A stretch of 64,000 nt of DNA, taken from assembly GCA_037127315.1 (NCBI GenBank), contig JBBBDQ010000330.1:3783501-3847500 (forward strand). The letters are read 5' to 3'. Positions 11,590 to 21,693 of the stretch are shown here, piece by piece. How positions within the stretch are numbered: the first letter of the stretch is position 1; each line of letters opens with the position of its first letter. The stretch is from Ascarosepion bandense (lineage: Eukaryota > Mollusca > Cephalopoda > Sepiida > Sepiidae). The notes under the pieces were generated by a model. That model searched no databases. It was not told the origin of the DNA and saw only the letters and a list, made by a program, of their open reading frames with translations. The position numbers and the translations under genes were made by a program.

Positions 11590-12290
11590 AGAGCTAGCAG
11601 TGGTATATCTTCCAGGAGCTCTAGAAGTGTGTTCAAAATAAAGTCTATGTCGACAGCTCCTATAAGACATACTAGGAGAATATTTGGGCCTACCACACAG
11701 TTACTTACACATTAACTGTAAACTGATGCTGGTGTCTAGTCTGTATTGTATCATGAGGATTCCAATCCACCAACAAATGTTGGTTGCATAAATTTGTTAT
11801 TCCATCTCTTCAAAATGTTGCCTCATCTGTAAAGAAGACTGAAGAGACAAACAATAAATCATCGACAAAATTTCTTTCATGGTGAGTGATCACAGAAGGA
11901 AAGACCCTGCACACATTGCAAGTAATCGGATACAGGAGTTGCTTTGAAGTACCCTCCATGTAGTACTCTGATATGAAATGCTAAGGCCACTTGACATACT
12001 GATATCTAGATCATCTCTGACAGCCTGTGGAATAGGTTCTTCATGGTTAGATATACAAGCAGATCTTGGCCTTTCTCAATCTATAGTTTATGGTGCCAAA
12101 GATCCTGTCTCTGGATAAACAGCAGAAAAGGTTGAATAACTCAGCTGCCTTTGGTCAGGAAAGACAATCTGATACAGCAGTGTAGTTTCATGTCCATTAC
12201 CATTCACAGGGCCATTTGTAAAAATCATATCTGCCTGCTCATGATATAAATATCCTGCCATTGTTAAATGGAACACTTCTCAGTTAACAC
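11590..12290 (-). pseudogene. Tc1/mariner-superfamily transposase relic with DUF4817-type HTH
   Basis: Minus-strand fragments follow family order. The N-terminal helix-turn-helix region (12270-12090) reads EQADMIFTNGPVNGNGHETT and then FPDQRQLSYSTF..VYPETGS, the layout of the DUF4817 domain of insect-type transposases. A middle part with HQHQFTVNV appears near 11730. The region before the second catalytic Asp reads NILLVCLIGAVDIDF then TLLELLEDIPL (about 11690-11600). The catalytic HDGAPAH-like block is missing, so the copy is truncated at 11590. Stops and frameshifts break it. It lies about 0.7 kb upstream of the 720-aa ORF. Confidence 0.8.
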
Positions 12291-12461
12291 ATTACTACAC
12301 ATGAAGGTAGAAGACAGACTAGCCACAAATGTACACAAATGACAAATGTAACTAGTCTACATGGCAACACAGCACCATCTACTGTAAACTTACTTTGAAG
12401 TAAATAATGCAAAAAATGAAGGATTTGCAAACATATATTTATATGGACTCTTCACCTTCAC

Positions 12462-12478
12462 GCACACACACACACACG

Positions 12479-12547
<69 letters not shown>
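12462..12547. repeat. CA/TA/GT compound microsatellite
   Basis: A short CA run, a TA spacer and about 30 GT units. The CA and GT parts are inverted relative to each other, so the tract can fold back. Confidence 0.95.
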
Positions 12548-12551
<4 letters not shown>

Positions 12552-12963
12552 ATTCTGGGTAATTCATTAGTTATTTATTGATTTTTAATTTTTTTTTGTA
12601 GGCACTATCTGATGGTATAAAGTGATTCATATTTTGCAATTACAGAACACAGTGAAGTGATGACAGAAAAATCTGAGACCATTGGAAGGCTTTAATGAAC
12701 TCACAAGATTGCTACATTTTATAGCAGAAGAGTGACAACAAAGTGAGATTATTAATAGTAAGTCAAAGAGAGATTACTAGGAAAAGTCCTGTTCCTGAGG
12801 AGACAGATGAGCATTCACAAATCCACACACAACAAATGAAAATTACTATTTTAATTTTTTATAACAGAAATTTGTTCTTTCTTTTTTCATCAAAGAACCT
12901 CTTTATCAAAGGCATATGGGATTTTAATAAAACAAAATAAGTAATAAAGTATAAAATAAGAAC

Positions 12964-15126
12964 ATGTATCAAACAATTGCTGAAAATTCAGATTTTTCAG
13001 CATACCAAACCATTTTTGATAAAAGACAAAATAAAGCTTTATTTGAAGAAAGCCCAAAATTGTCTTCCCAACACCAGAATGCTAAAAAGTTCCATGGCTA
13101 TATTTACAATTTTCAAACACTTCAATTCACCTCAGAACAATCTTTGGATAGCTTAAAAGATGAATCAGAAGATTTCAGTTCATTCTATAAGAGAACATAC
13201 AATGACCAACTTCAAAAAGCTAGTATCAAGTACCACCAATTACTAAACAATAATCATTATCTGCAAAATGAAGCTCTTGTAAATTCTAATGAAAATGTTC
13301 AAGAAACAACCAATTCTGAATGTTCTGATAATGTTTTCCAATATCAGAACTTTGTCAAAAAGTCTGAAAATGAAAGCAGCATTTGTTGTAGCACAGATGA
13401 TGCAGAAGTTTTAAATAATGGAGACTGTGTTAGTATAATGGATGAATGCCCATCTCCAACTGAGAAAAGAATTTTCAATTCATGCCAAACTGTTGACTGC
13501 CCCGAAACAAATAAAAATCTGGATAGCATATCACAAAATTTAGACAGCACTAGAAATACAGAAAGACTGACCCCCCATGAATTCTTAGCTAATGAAAAGT
13601 ATGTTCGTCAGATTCCAACTGAAAATAAAAAAACAATTGCAAATGTACAGCAAAAGTATAGATATACCGAAGATGTAAGTTCTAAACAAACAGAAAAGAC
13701 TAATATGGTAAATATCAGCTTAGCTAAAAGTGCAAACAGTTATAAAGACCTGAACCATGAAAACCATTTTTCAGATCATCTAAGCAAAATCCCAAGTCAA
13801 AAGAGGATTATATGTTTAAGGCAACCCAAAAGATCAACTGATTATCCTGAAATCCATTATACAGATGTAAACAAAGTTCTTCAGAAACAAGTAAGATCAA
13901 CTAGGTCTCTTCTGGAGAACATGAAGAATAAAGAATCTTTTACCAATGAAGTATCAAGTCAAAAGCAAATGGCATCTTTGAGACAAGCAAGTTTTCAAAA
14001 TTACTCACTCAATGAATGTCAACATGTTTCTGTTGTAGATGGACAGACAAGTATAGAAGATATGGATAATCAGAAAAATGAAGAAAATTATGTAAAAGTT
14101 CCTCCTTGTGAATCCTCTTGGTCAGATCAAATAGAATCTTTAAATCTGTACCCAGAAAGAAGGGGACATTGGACAGGATTTCATCAAACCCTTCTCCCAA
14201 GTCTTGAAAATCTTACAGAATCTCAAGTTTGCTCAACAGAAATATCAGAAATACCTACAAATGAAACAAGGGAAGGTTTTAGAAAGAAGCAGCAGGGAAA
14301 CACAACCTTCAGCAGATGTTATCCCTATTCTTTAGATATGAAGAGTATGTCTAAAAAAGAACCAGATTTTCCTTTTCATTTGCACATAAAAGAAAACATG
14401 TGTATAAATGATCATAATTGTCAGGAGGGAAAATGTCAAGATCATGTTGAGAGTCAAAAAGAACCATCCTTGAAATGTTTTTTTTATCCCAAATCAAAAT
14501 ACGATATAACAGTCTACAATTACTTTGATCCTTCCTGCAAATGCAAAGAAACAATGTCATGTATCATATTAAAGCCCAAATTTCAAACAAATTACAAAGA
14601 ACATAATTACCAGGAATGCACACCACCGGATCTGTCCTATAAAAATGTCATTGGCAGCAATCCCAAAATAAAAGGTGAGTCTCAGAATTCCTACAACAAA
14701 TACTACAGTCTAGAGTCAAATAACTGGCCAGGCACATCTCAGAACCAGACCAAAAAATTCGACCACAAACAAAGTGACCAGACTGAATGTAAACCCAAAC
14801 CAGGTGCTTTTAGCATTCGAGATCCAAATGATTTCCTCACTGTAGAAGAGGTAGCAAAAATTGTAAGAAATTTACAAATACAGTCTGAAAATTCCACAGA
14901 GCCTCAGTTAAATGATAATTTAAAGAAATTTGACAATGAAAATGCATCAATGTCTATGGAATTATATGAAAGTATTGATGCTGAACCAGAATACAAAGTT
15001 CTGTATAATTCATGTCTGCATAAAAATATACAATCTGGCACTTCAAAATCAGTGGAAAAGAACCATAATATTTTCAAAATGTTTTCCAGAAGAAGCAACA
15101 AAGTCAACTTTTGTAAACAAGTATAA
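12964..15126 (+). CDS. Unrecognised 720-aa protein, single long exon
   Basis: One uninterrupted 720-codon frame in DNA of about 65% AT is far longer than chance allows. An in-frame TAA lies at 12952-12954, so ATG 12964 is the first possible start in this exon. A credible 3' splice site (pyrimidine-rich tract, then ACAG ending 12867) suggests a spliced 5' UTR. AATAAA at 15506 is a possible poly-A signal. The protein is rich in Ser, Asn, Lys, Gln and Glu, has no signal peptide or membrane segment that I can see, and is probably mostly disordered. Visible features are a duplicated motif SQKxxxxLRQ at residues 278-287 and 332-341; a Cys/His cluster (Cys 480, 486, 491, 505, 525, 527, 533; His 484, 494); and a compact segment, residues 613-640, beginning PGAFSIRDPNDFLTVEE, predicted by eye as helical. 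No family is recognised, and I assign no function. Shadow ORFs inside it on the other strand are not genes. Confidence 0.85.
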   Translation: MYQTIAENSDFSAYQTIFDKRQNKALFEESPKLSSQHQNAKKFHGYIYNFQTLQFTSEQSLDSLKDESEDFSSFYKRTYNDQLQKASIKYHQLLNNNHYLQNEALVNSNENVQETTNSECSDNVFQYQNFVKKSENESSICCSTDDAEVLNNGDCVSIMDECPSPTEKRIFNSCQTVDCPETNKNLDSISQNLDSTRNTERLTPHEFLANEKYVRQIPTENKKTIANVQQKYRYTEDVSSKQTEKTNMVNISLAKSANSYKDLNHENHFSDHLSKIPSQKRIICLRQPKRSTDYPEIHYTDVNKVLQKQVRSTRSLLENMKNKESFTNEVSSQKQMASLRQASFQNYSLNECQHVSVVDGQTSIEDMDNQKNEENYVKVPPCESSWSDQIESLNLYPERRGHWTGFHQTLLPSLENLTESQVCSTEISEIPTNETREGFRKKQQGNTTFSRCYPYSLDMKSMSKKEPDFPFHLHIKENMCINDHNCQEGKCQDHVESQKEPSLKCFFYPKSKYDITVYNYFDPSCKCKETMSCIILKPKFQTNYKEHNYQECTPPDLSYKNVIGSNPKIKGESQNSYNKYYSLESNNWPGTSQNQTKKFDHKQSDQTECKPKPGAFSIRDPNDFLTVEEVAKIVRNLQIQSENSTEPQLNDNLKKFDNENASMSMELYESIDAEPEYKVLYNSCLHKNIQSGTSKSVEKNHNIFKMFSRRSNKVNFCKQV

Positions 15127-16400
15127 ATTCGTATCTTAGACATTATATGATTGTACAATCACTTTTGTGGTTTTATATTTTGTAATAATGTTTATTTTCA
15201 TTTCTAAGTAAAATTTAATGGCAATTTCATTTTTTACAGAATATCGATCTGACCAATAAGTCTCTTTGTAATGTCCTTTTTAGAAAAGAAATAGATAGCA
15301 AAAAGTTTAAGGGATTCATGTTAAAGACTAATTACCATCCAAGATGTTATAGAAGGGAGAGGCTTCATCGCCTTAACTTTTTTGCTGAAACTGAGAATTA
15401 AACAGAATACTAAATTTGTTTTCTTGACCTCAATATATGATAATGTTATTAAACTGAGTTATGTCATTTTTCTAAAATCATTACTGCCATTCATGTTCAA
15501 AGTAAATAAAAAACCTTTCTCATTTCAGTTTTTTTTTTAAACATTACTTTAAAATATTTTATATAAATTTTATATGTAGAAAAAGTCAATATGTCTCATT
15601 CCAGAAAATGAGTACAAGAGAAATGTCAAAAACTTCTGTAATTAAAATGAAAACAAAAATTGATTAGATTAGATTGTAACAAATTGGTACTACAGAATTG
15701 TAATGAACAAGGTTGCTTTTAGACACTAGTTTGTAGCAAAGAGAGATATGATATGTTGTTAGCTGTAGTATGTGTGATCCACCATGTTGTGACATGAAAT
15801 TAAGATGTCTGCTGTCTAGGGAGTGACTTCCAAGAAGGGAGAAGTCTTTTTATCACTAATGCATCCCAGAGCAAAAAGAGAAGAAAAAAAGAGAAAAAAA
15901 GTCCAAAATAGAATGATGCCTAACAGGCATCCTGACAGACAAGTTGGAGTTATCCCGACAAGATAAAAAATATCGAATCAGAAATCTGTAAAACTTAATA
16001 TCAGAAATCTGTAAAACTTAATTTTCTCCCACATACTTTTAAAATCTAGTTTAATCCTCCAACTTTTATTTTGTGGCACCCTGCTGAATAATTTATCCAT
16101 TATCATAAATAAAATGTCAGAGGATTTTACAAGTAGGTTATTTTTATGACTGAGTAGATATTTATCCATATACCTACATCAAAACAGAATGTGGTATAAA
16201 GTTGTGGTTTAATGTAGGATTTCTGGAAAACTGTCAAAAATTGCTCAAGTTTCTTTGGCACTTCCCCTTTTGGGAATGTCTCAGGAACCGTATAATGCCC
16301 CCTGCCCCCTTCCAAAGAAGTCTTGAGTTGAAATTAATTTCATATCTGAGTAGCATTAAAACTTTAAGAGTAAAAACATTGATAATTATTTTAAAAGCCT
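15127..16400. other. 3' UTR of the 720-aa gene and AT-rich flank
   Basis: Probable 3' UTR to about 15530 (AATAAA at 15506). Beyond it is plain AT-rich DNA, apart from an exact 24-bp tandem duplication (ATCAGAAATCTGTAAAACTT and four more bases) at about 15977-16024. Confidence 0.5.
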
Positions 16401-16404
16401 ATCT

Positions 16405-16545
16405 ATATCCCATATCTCTCATTGTCTTTCTTTCTCCCTATCTATTTCTCTTTCTTTTTTCTCTCTCTCTCTATTTCTTTCCTTTTTTTTATTTTCTGCT
16501 TCTCTTTCTACTTCTTTCTTTTTCTCTTTTCCCCCTCCATTCTCT
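16405..16545. repeat. Pyrimidine-rich (CTTT/CTCT) low-complexity tract
   Basis: About 140 bp of almost pure C/T on the plus strand. It creates a false Leu/Phe/Ser ORF (16202-16555). Confidence 0.85.
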
Positions 16546-17061
16546 CAATCTATAAAATCATAATTATTCCAAATCTTAAGTAAACAATTATTTACATATA
16601 ATATGAAATAGTTATTTACTAAGCAGAACTTAGTTTTGATACAAGGCCATAAATGATGGAGTACCAAATGAGGATTGACACATTATCAAAATATGATAGA
16701 TGCCTGTCATAAATATAAAATAAGGAATAAATTGTTGAGGCTATTGATATTTAACAAGCAATTTCCCATGAAAATTTCATGATTTTCATATTTGAATTTT
16801 CTGATGAATCATAATTCCTAAATTAATGATTGGATAACCTCCTTGCAGATTCCACGAATATAAAATACCTGTGGAAATTTACCTATTGCATCATTAAATA
16901 TTTGAGTATAAAATTTTTAACAAAATATTGCAAGAACCGTCATCTATATATTAATATTGTAGTACCTATGTGTGTCACACTTTTGCCAAGAAGTATAACT
17001 AATTCATTTCTCTATTTTACTTACCACCCTTCAAATAAAATTCAATGGATGTTGCTTAAGT
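16546..17061. other. Non-coding AT-rich interval
   Basis: Nothing supportable as gene or repeat was seen up to the target duplication of the next LTR-like copy. Confidence 0.4.
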
Positions 17062-17841
17062 TATAGGGGGGTATCTTATCTTATTTATTCTTTTCTAGTA
17101 GTAGTAGGATTCCGTTCTAGTGAAGGGTAGTAGTATACCTAGCAGGTTAACGGAATTTGGCCTTGTGGGAAGATAGCCCACTATAATTCATAAAATGATT
17201 ATAAAATCAAGAAAGGCAATTTTGAGTATAAAATAACATTTATATATATACACATTTCAATTAATGTTTTTACAATTAGCATAATACTTGAATATAAAGA
17301 GGTTAAAGTGTTCATGGAAAATATAATGATGAGCTGAAAGAGATAAAAAGCTTAGTAAAGTGGAAGCATCTTGTAGGTAAAGAATGTTCATTTACAAGTT
17401 GCCACTTCTAAGGTCAGTAGGTCAGCAAGTTGGTTTGAGGAATGTCTTTGAAGAGGTCAGTTAGTACTTCTGAGGAATGTCTTTGAAAAGGTCATTAAGT
17501 ACTTATGAGACAGGAAGGAGGAAAGAGGTCAGCATAGTAGCCGCTTGACTTAAGTCAAGGGGAAGCACTGATGACTCTAGCCTCAGATTCCTTCTGTCTG
17601 ACGAAGCTTTTGTGTCTCCGCTTTTTATATCTGCTTTTTGGATCAAAAGCTAGTTTTGAATTTCATCCTTGTATTTGATTCCAGGCTTCCCATTGGCTGG
17701 TATATTTGATTAATTTTTATTTTTCAACCAGAACATCTGCGTGGATTCACTTGCATGGAAATGATTTTTATTCATTAGCTTTCTGGTTGGCATAGAGCCA
17801 ACATCCGGTTTGCTTGCTTTTGCTCGTTCGGTATCACCACA
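17062..17841 (-). mobile_element. LTR-like repeat, copy 3 (solo, complete)
   Basis: This is the cleanest copy, 780 bp, with an exact 4-bp duplication AAGT at 17058-17061 and 17842-17845. Plus-strand ends are TATAGGGGGGTATC and GGTATCACCACA. It matches copy 1 and copy 2 over its length. The CCAAT-type block (minus strand, near 17685) and the TATA-like region (near 17620) are kept. It lies in the same orientation as copy 1. No protein is encoded. Confidence 0.8.
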
Positions 17842-17889
17842 AAGTAAATAATATTGTTTAGTTTGTACTAATATGGTTAATAAAATATT

Positions 17890-18145
17890 ATTATAATTTG
17901 AAGAAGAATAAGTAGAAAAAAAAGAAGAAAAAAAAAAGAAAGAGAAGGATAAGAAGAGGATGAAGGAGAATGAAGAAGAAGACAAAGAAGGAGGAGGAGA
18001 ATACAAAGAAGAAGTAGGAGGAGAAGAAGATGAAGAAGGAAGAGGAGAAGGAGGAGGAAAAGAAGACAAAAAGGGGGAGAAGAAGATGAAGAAACAGAAG
18101 AAAATGATGAAGAAGGAGGAGAAGAAAAGGATGAAAAAGATGACT
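17890..18145. repeat. 255-bp polypurine tract (GAA/GGA/AAG)
   Basis: The plus strand is nearly pure A/G for about 250 bp. It gives rise to several overlapping false ORFs in both strands (Lys/Glu-rich forward, Ser/Phe/Leu-rich reverse). Such tracts can form intramolecular triplexes. It begins about 45 bp after the end of LTR-like copy 3. Confidence 0.9.
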
Positions 18146-18362
18146 GTACGTCATCATATAAAAATATATTGATTAAAGAATTTGATAAGATTGTAAAATA
18201 TAGGGATCTGGACATAGAATTTGCATGAGTATCACATTTAAATGCAACCACTATTCAAATAATAATAATAGAAGTTCTATGAGTGATGAAAAAATATTGA
18301 TACACATTCACAACTAAACAATATTATTTACTTAATCAACATCCATTAAATTTTATTTGAAA

Positions 18363-18968
18363 TTTTTTTTTTTTTTTTATAAGCGTTTCACCCCGAGCAA
18401 GGCATGTCACTGCCACTACTGCACAGGGGGCTACATAGAGTGGAGAAAGGATGATTAAATATAGGAAATGTCAGAGGGTGAGTGATAGGCGGGTAAGGAT
18501 ACCGAGAATGAGGGTTGGGTAGATGAAAGTGTTCTGAGAATAATTGGGAGTTAGGGTGATAGGAGGTGTCTATTGATCCTACATTTAAACACCTGGAGAT
18601 TGTAGCTGTCAGGAAAGCAGACTTGTGGAAGGGAGTTCCACAGGCAGGGAGCACGAGAAAAGAAGCTGTTGGAGTAGAATTTATGGTTACATCTTATCTG
18701 TTTAACTGTAAAAGGGTGGGACCTAGTTGCTAATCTAGTATCTCGTGTAAATTCCTGCTTAGGCGGCACCAGTGCTCTAAGTTCATCGGAGCAGAAGCCA
18801 TGAAAGTACTTATAGAAGAGGCACAGGGAAGCCACATCACGCTGGTGAGAGAGTGGTTACAGCCAGTCTGCCAAGTCAATATCAACCACGTTACAGATCC
18901 TCCTTTGTATTTTGTCAAGAAGCCCAAGGAGAGCAACAGGGGCACCTGACCAGATATGGCAGCAATCA
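18363..18968 (-). mobile_element. LINE 3' end (CR1/jockey-like), 5'-truncated
   Basis: On the minus strand, the C-terminal part of a non-LTR ORF2 is readable: IWSGAPVALLGLL near 18960-18925, then LFYKYFHGFCSDELRALVPP (about 18820-18765), RDTRLATRSHPFTVK, YSNSFFSRAPCLWNSLPQ and FPDSYNLQVFKCRINRHLLS. A 3' UTR follows with GTAGCCCCCTG and GCTCGGGGTGAAACGC and ends in poly-A (poly-T at 18366-18380 on the plus strand). It is 5'-truncated, as usual for LINEs. The frame 18551-18835 is open but lacks the reverse transcriptase core, so it is not functional. The same family recurs at 28367, 43143, 48293 and 63450. Confidence 0.85.
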
Positions 18969-19742
18969 AGAAAATAATATTACATGATTCATGAATTGCT
19001 TCATGGGTTCAGCTAGTCTATATATTAATAGACATAAACCTCTGTATTGTGTGTATCACACTTAGTATAACAGATACTGAGAGGGAAATAGGAAACTTAG
19101 AAAGAAACAGAAAGAGAGAGTGAGAGAGAGGAGTGTAGAGACACAAAAAGTGTGCAACACAGAGAGGGAATGGACAGGAGTACCATCTTAGATAAAGGCA
19201 GTTAAAAGGAATTAAATTATGTTTTTTGTGAATTTGCCTCTGAACTGCAACTGACCTTTTGAAACAGATATCTCTCTTTAATAACTACAATCATTTTGTA
19301 ATATAATAAAAGTGATGGTGTTCTTTTAACTAAAAATCCTATTAAACCCAGTGTTAAGTGTCTGAGAGGGAAACAGAAAGAAAGAGGTACATAGGAACTA
19401 AAATGTAAAGAGAGAGAGGGGGGTGTAGAAAGGCAAAAAAGACTGCAACACAGAGAGGGACTGAAGTGGGAATCATGAAGGACACAGAGAGTAAAACAAA
19501 AAAAGAGAGAAGTGACATAGAGAGACAAAAATGAGAGTGTTGTACAGAGAGGGATTTTTGTTGGTTGGTTGTTTTGTTTTTATGGCATATCAACTTCTTC
19601 CGGTCATTTATTGCCAACTAAATTTTATTTATTTATTGCTGGTAATACCTTTTTCTTTCAACAATTTATTGTTTTTTTATATAAGTTTTGTGTCTAGTAA
19701 TACTTTTTCTTTTCGAGTATCAAGATCCATTGGGATTTGTTT
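18969..19742. other. GA-rich, repeat-poor interval
   Basis: Two related GAGAGAGG/ACAGAGAGGGA-rich blocks occur (about 19075-19175 and 19360-19555) and look like degenerate tandem DNA, since both contain AGTGTAGAGACAC / GGTGTAGAAAGGC and GCAACACAGAGAGGGA. Frames across them are artefacts. Confidence 0.5.
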
Positions 19743-20007
19743 TTTAAGGGCAGGGTCCCCAAATCCTACCCTTGTTATTTAACCCATAACTGGAGGGAAG
19801 GGATGGATTAATACCTTTCCCAAGGGTACCGGTGCTTAAGTGAATGCAGGGTATTCAACTGGAATTCAAACTCGGCTCACCGATTTCTCTTTCCGAGCCG
19901 ATATCCACTGCACCACAACGTACATCCATCACTAAACGCTTACAGCACCTGGTATTCCTAAGTTGTCACCCATCTAAGTACTGACCAGGCTCAACGTTGC
20001 TTAACTT
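19743..20007 (-). repeat. Chimeric 5S rRNA-tRNA SINE
   Basis: Read on the minus strand, the element begins with about 70 bp of the 3' half of 5S rRNA (20007-19938). It keeps AAGTTAAGCAACGTTGAGCC, TGGTCAGTACTTAGATGGGT and GGAATACCAGGTGCTGTAAGC, which are the internal control region and 3' part of 5S. A tRNA-like module follows (19917-19860) with a box-A-like TGGTGCAGTGGATATCGGC and a box-B-like GAGTTTGAATTCC. The SINE body comes next (19850-19743), shared with copies at 10597, 46575 and 59060. A 5S-plus-tRNA head is known from the AmnSINE1/Deu type in vertebrates; whether this one is related is not known. Confidence 0.8.
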
Positions 20008-20520
20008 AGAGAGGGATTTAAGGTAGGGTCAAGGCACAAATGAAAAGAATTTATATAAATATATTAAATAATTATTTAAAATAACACATGAGAATTTCAA
20101 CACATGGAGATGATGACTGAAATCATAAAGGGAGTTTCTGTTAATCATAAATTGGACATAAAAAGAGATCTAATATCCTGAAGATTGCTTGAATAAATGC
20201 ACATATCTCAAGGGGTTAAGAACTTAAAAGATTTCATGAACAGGTTGTACAAAAAAATGACACTGAAGATAGTACCTTTGATGTCTGCCATGCTGTGTCT
20301 TCTGGTGGATGGGTGTCATTGGTCCTCGGCCATCACCTAAATACTCATGTAATGGCTTCAGTGGTAGGCTAAACTCATGTGAGGTGGTGGTGTTTACATG
20401 GCACAACTGGGCAAAGGCAAAGGACCTCCTTTATGCAGATCACTGGCCAGGTTGAAAGGGTTCCTCAGATGAACTACAACAACCATATGTTCATGACCAT
20501 GGCAAGCTACCTGGTTGGAG
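20008..20520. other. Unassigned interval
   Basis: From about 20220 to 20520 the sequence is less AT-rich than its surroundings and non-repetitive to the eye. No splice-bounded coding frame stands out. It ends where LTR-like copy 4 begins. Confidence 0.3.
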
Positions 20521-20745
20521 GATCAACGGACGTGTTAATTATGCTCGTATTTTCTCTACTGTCGATTGTTTTTGATTGTTTTCATGTGTCGTCTTTTTAT
20601 TTCATTTTTGGGTGCTCCGATCAGGTCATTTGGGAATTCACACACGGATTTAATTCTGGGCTTCCCATTGGACGATAAACAAAATTCACATTGGCTCGCA
20701 AAAAGGGTCCATAAAAGGAATTTGATATTTATTTATTTTTTTTTA
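20521..20745 (-). mobile_element. LTR-like repeat, copy 4 (partial)
   Basis: Shares GGATCAACGGACG, GGGAATTCACACACGG, TTCTGGGCTTCCCATTGG and the GATAAACAAAATTCAC block with copy 1. Both ends are lost. It is the internal promoter-proximal part of the family. Confidence 0.65.
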
Positions 20746-21389
20746 TAATTAAAGTTTATTTGAATTTTTGTCCTCTTTTTTTTTATGTTTCCTAGTTTGC
20801 TATTTGTCAAAAAACATTTCACACCAAGACGTGAAAGTTTGCTAGTTTTGTGTACAAAGTTTGTACATTCCAGAAAATTTGTTTTTATTATTTTTTTTTA
20901 TTTTTATTTTTTTTCTAACAAAATCAATGAGTCAGATTTGAATGTTGAATTTGTTTTGTTCACTACAAGGACGTTGGCAGTGGTCTAAGCTGGAGAGGGA
21001 TGGATTTCGCCAGGTTAAAATGCCTAAGACATGCCACATAGTGGCCAGCATCTCTTTCTGGAGTTAATGGCAAAAACCAATGCCAAAGCTAACTAGTTTT
21101 GAGATCAGTTGAATGATTACCAGAATACAGCCGGCATTGATAATTATGGAAATAAAATAATAATAATAGTATTATTTTTTTTTATTTAATATCAGTCCAC
21201 AATTTTCAGTTATTTTATCTTGGTCGCATTCTCTGAATCCTTTATTTTAAGCTACTGTCATTGATTGTTTCTAGTGTGCCTTATTGTACTAGGGGAGATA
21301 ATTTGTATTAGTTAATTCTCGCATTAATTAAACACGCAAAGAAATTAATTCTCTACTGCTATGTAAATATCACTCTTCCTCTATGACAA

Positions 21390-21693
21390 TGAAGCTAGAC
21401 AGCCTGTCTGCCTGCTGGGGTCTGTCTGTATCCACTTTTTATATCTACTTTTTGGATCAAAGCTGCTCGTTTGGGATTTCACACTTGTATTTGATTCTGG
21501 GCTTCCCATTGGCTGATAAATAAAATTTGCGTAGGCTCGCGAAATGGAAATTTAATATTTGATTAATTTTTATTTTTCAACCGGAACATCTGCGCGGATC
21601 CACCTGCACGCAGACGACTTTTGGTCATTTGCTTTCTGGTTGTTATAGAGCAAACATCCAGTCCATCGCTTTTGCTCGGTTGGTATCACCACA
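21390..21693 (-). mobile_element. LTR-like repeat, copy 5 (partial)
   Basis: Contains CTTTTTATATCTACTTTTTG, TTCTGGGCTTCCCATTGGC and ends GGTATCACCACA at 21693 like copies 1 and 3. The other half is missing, so no target duplication can be checked. The ORF 21621-21812 overlapping its end is not a gene. Confidence 0.75.

Noticed and set aside
17710..18251. Four overlapping Ser/Phe/Leu or Lys/Glu-rich ORFs
   Set aside because: All come from the polypurine tract and contradict each other in frame and strand.
19938..20007. Functional 5S rRNA gene
   Set aside because: Only the 3' half is present and it runs into SINE sequence, with base changes; it is a SINE head or a pseudogene.
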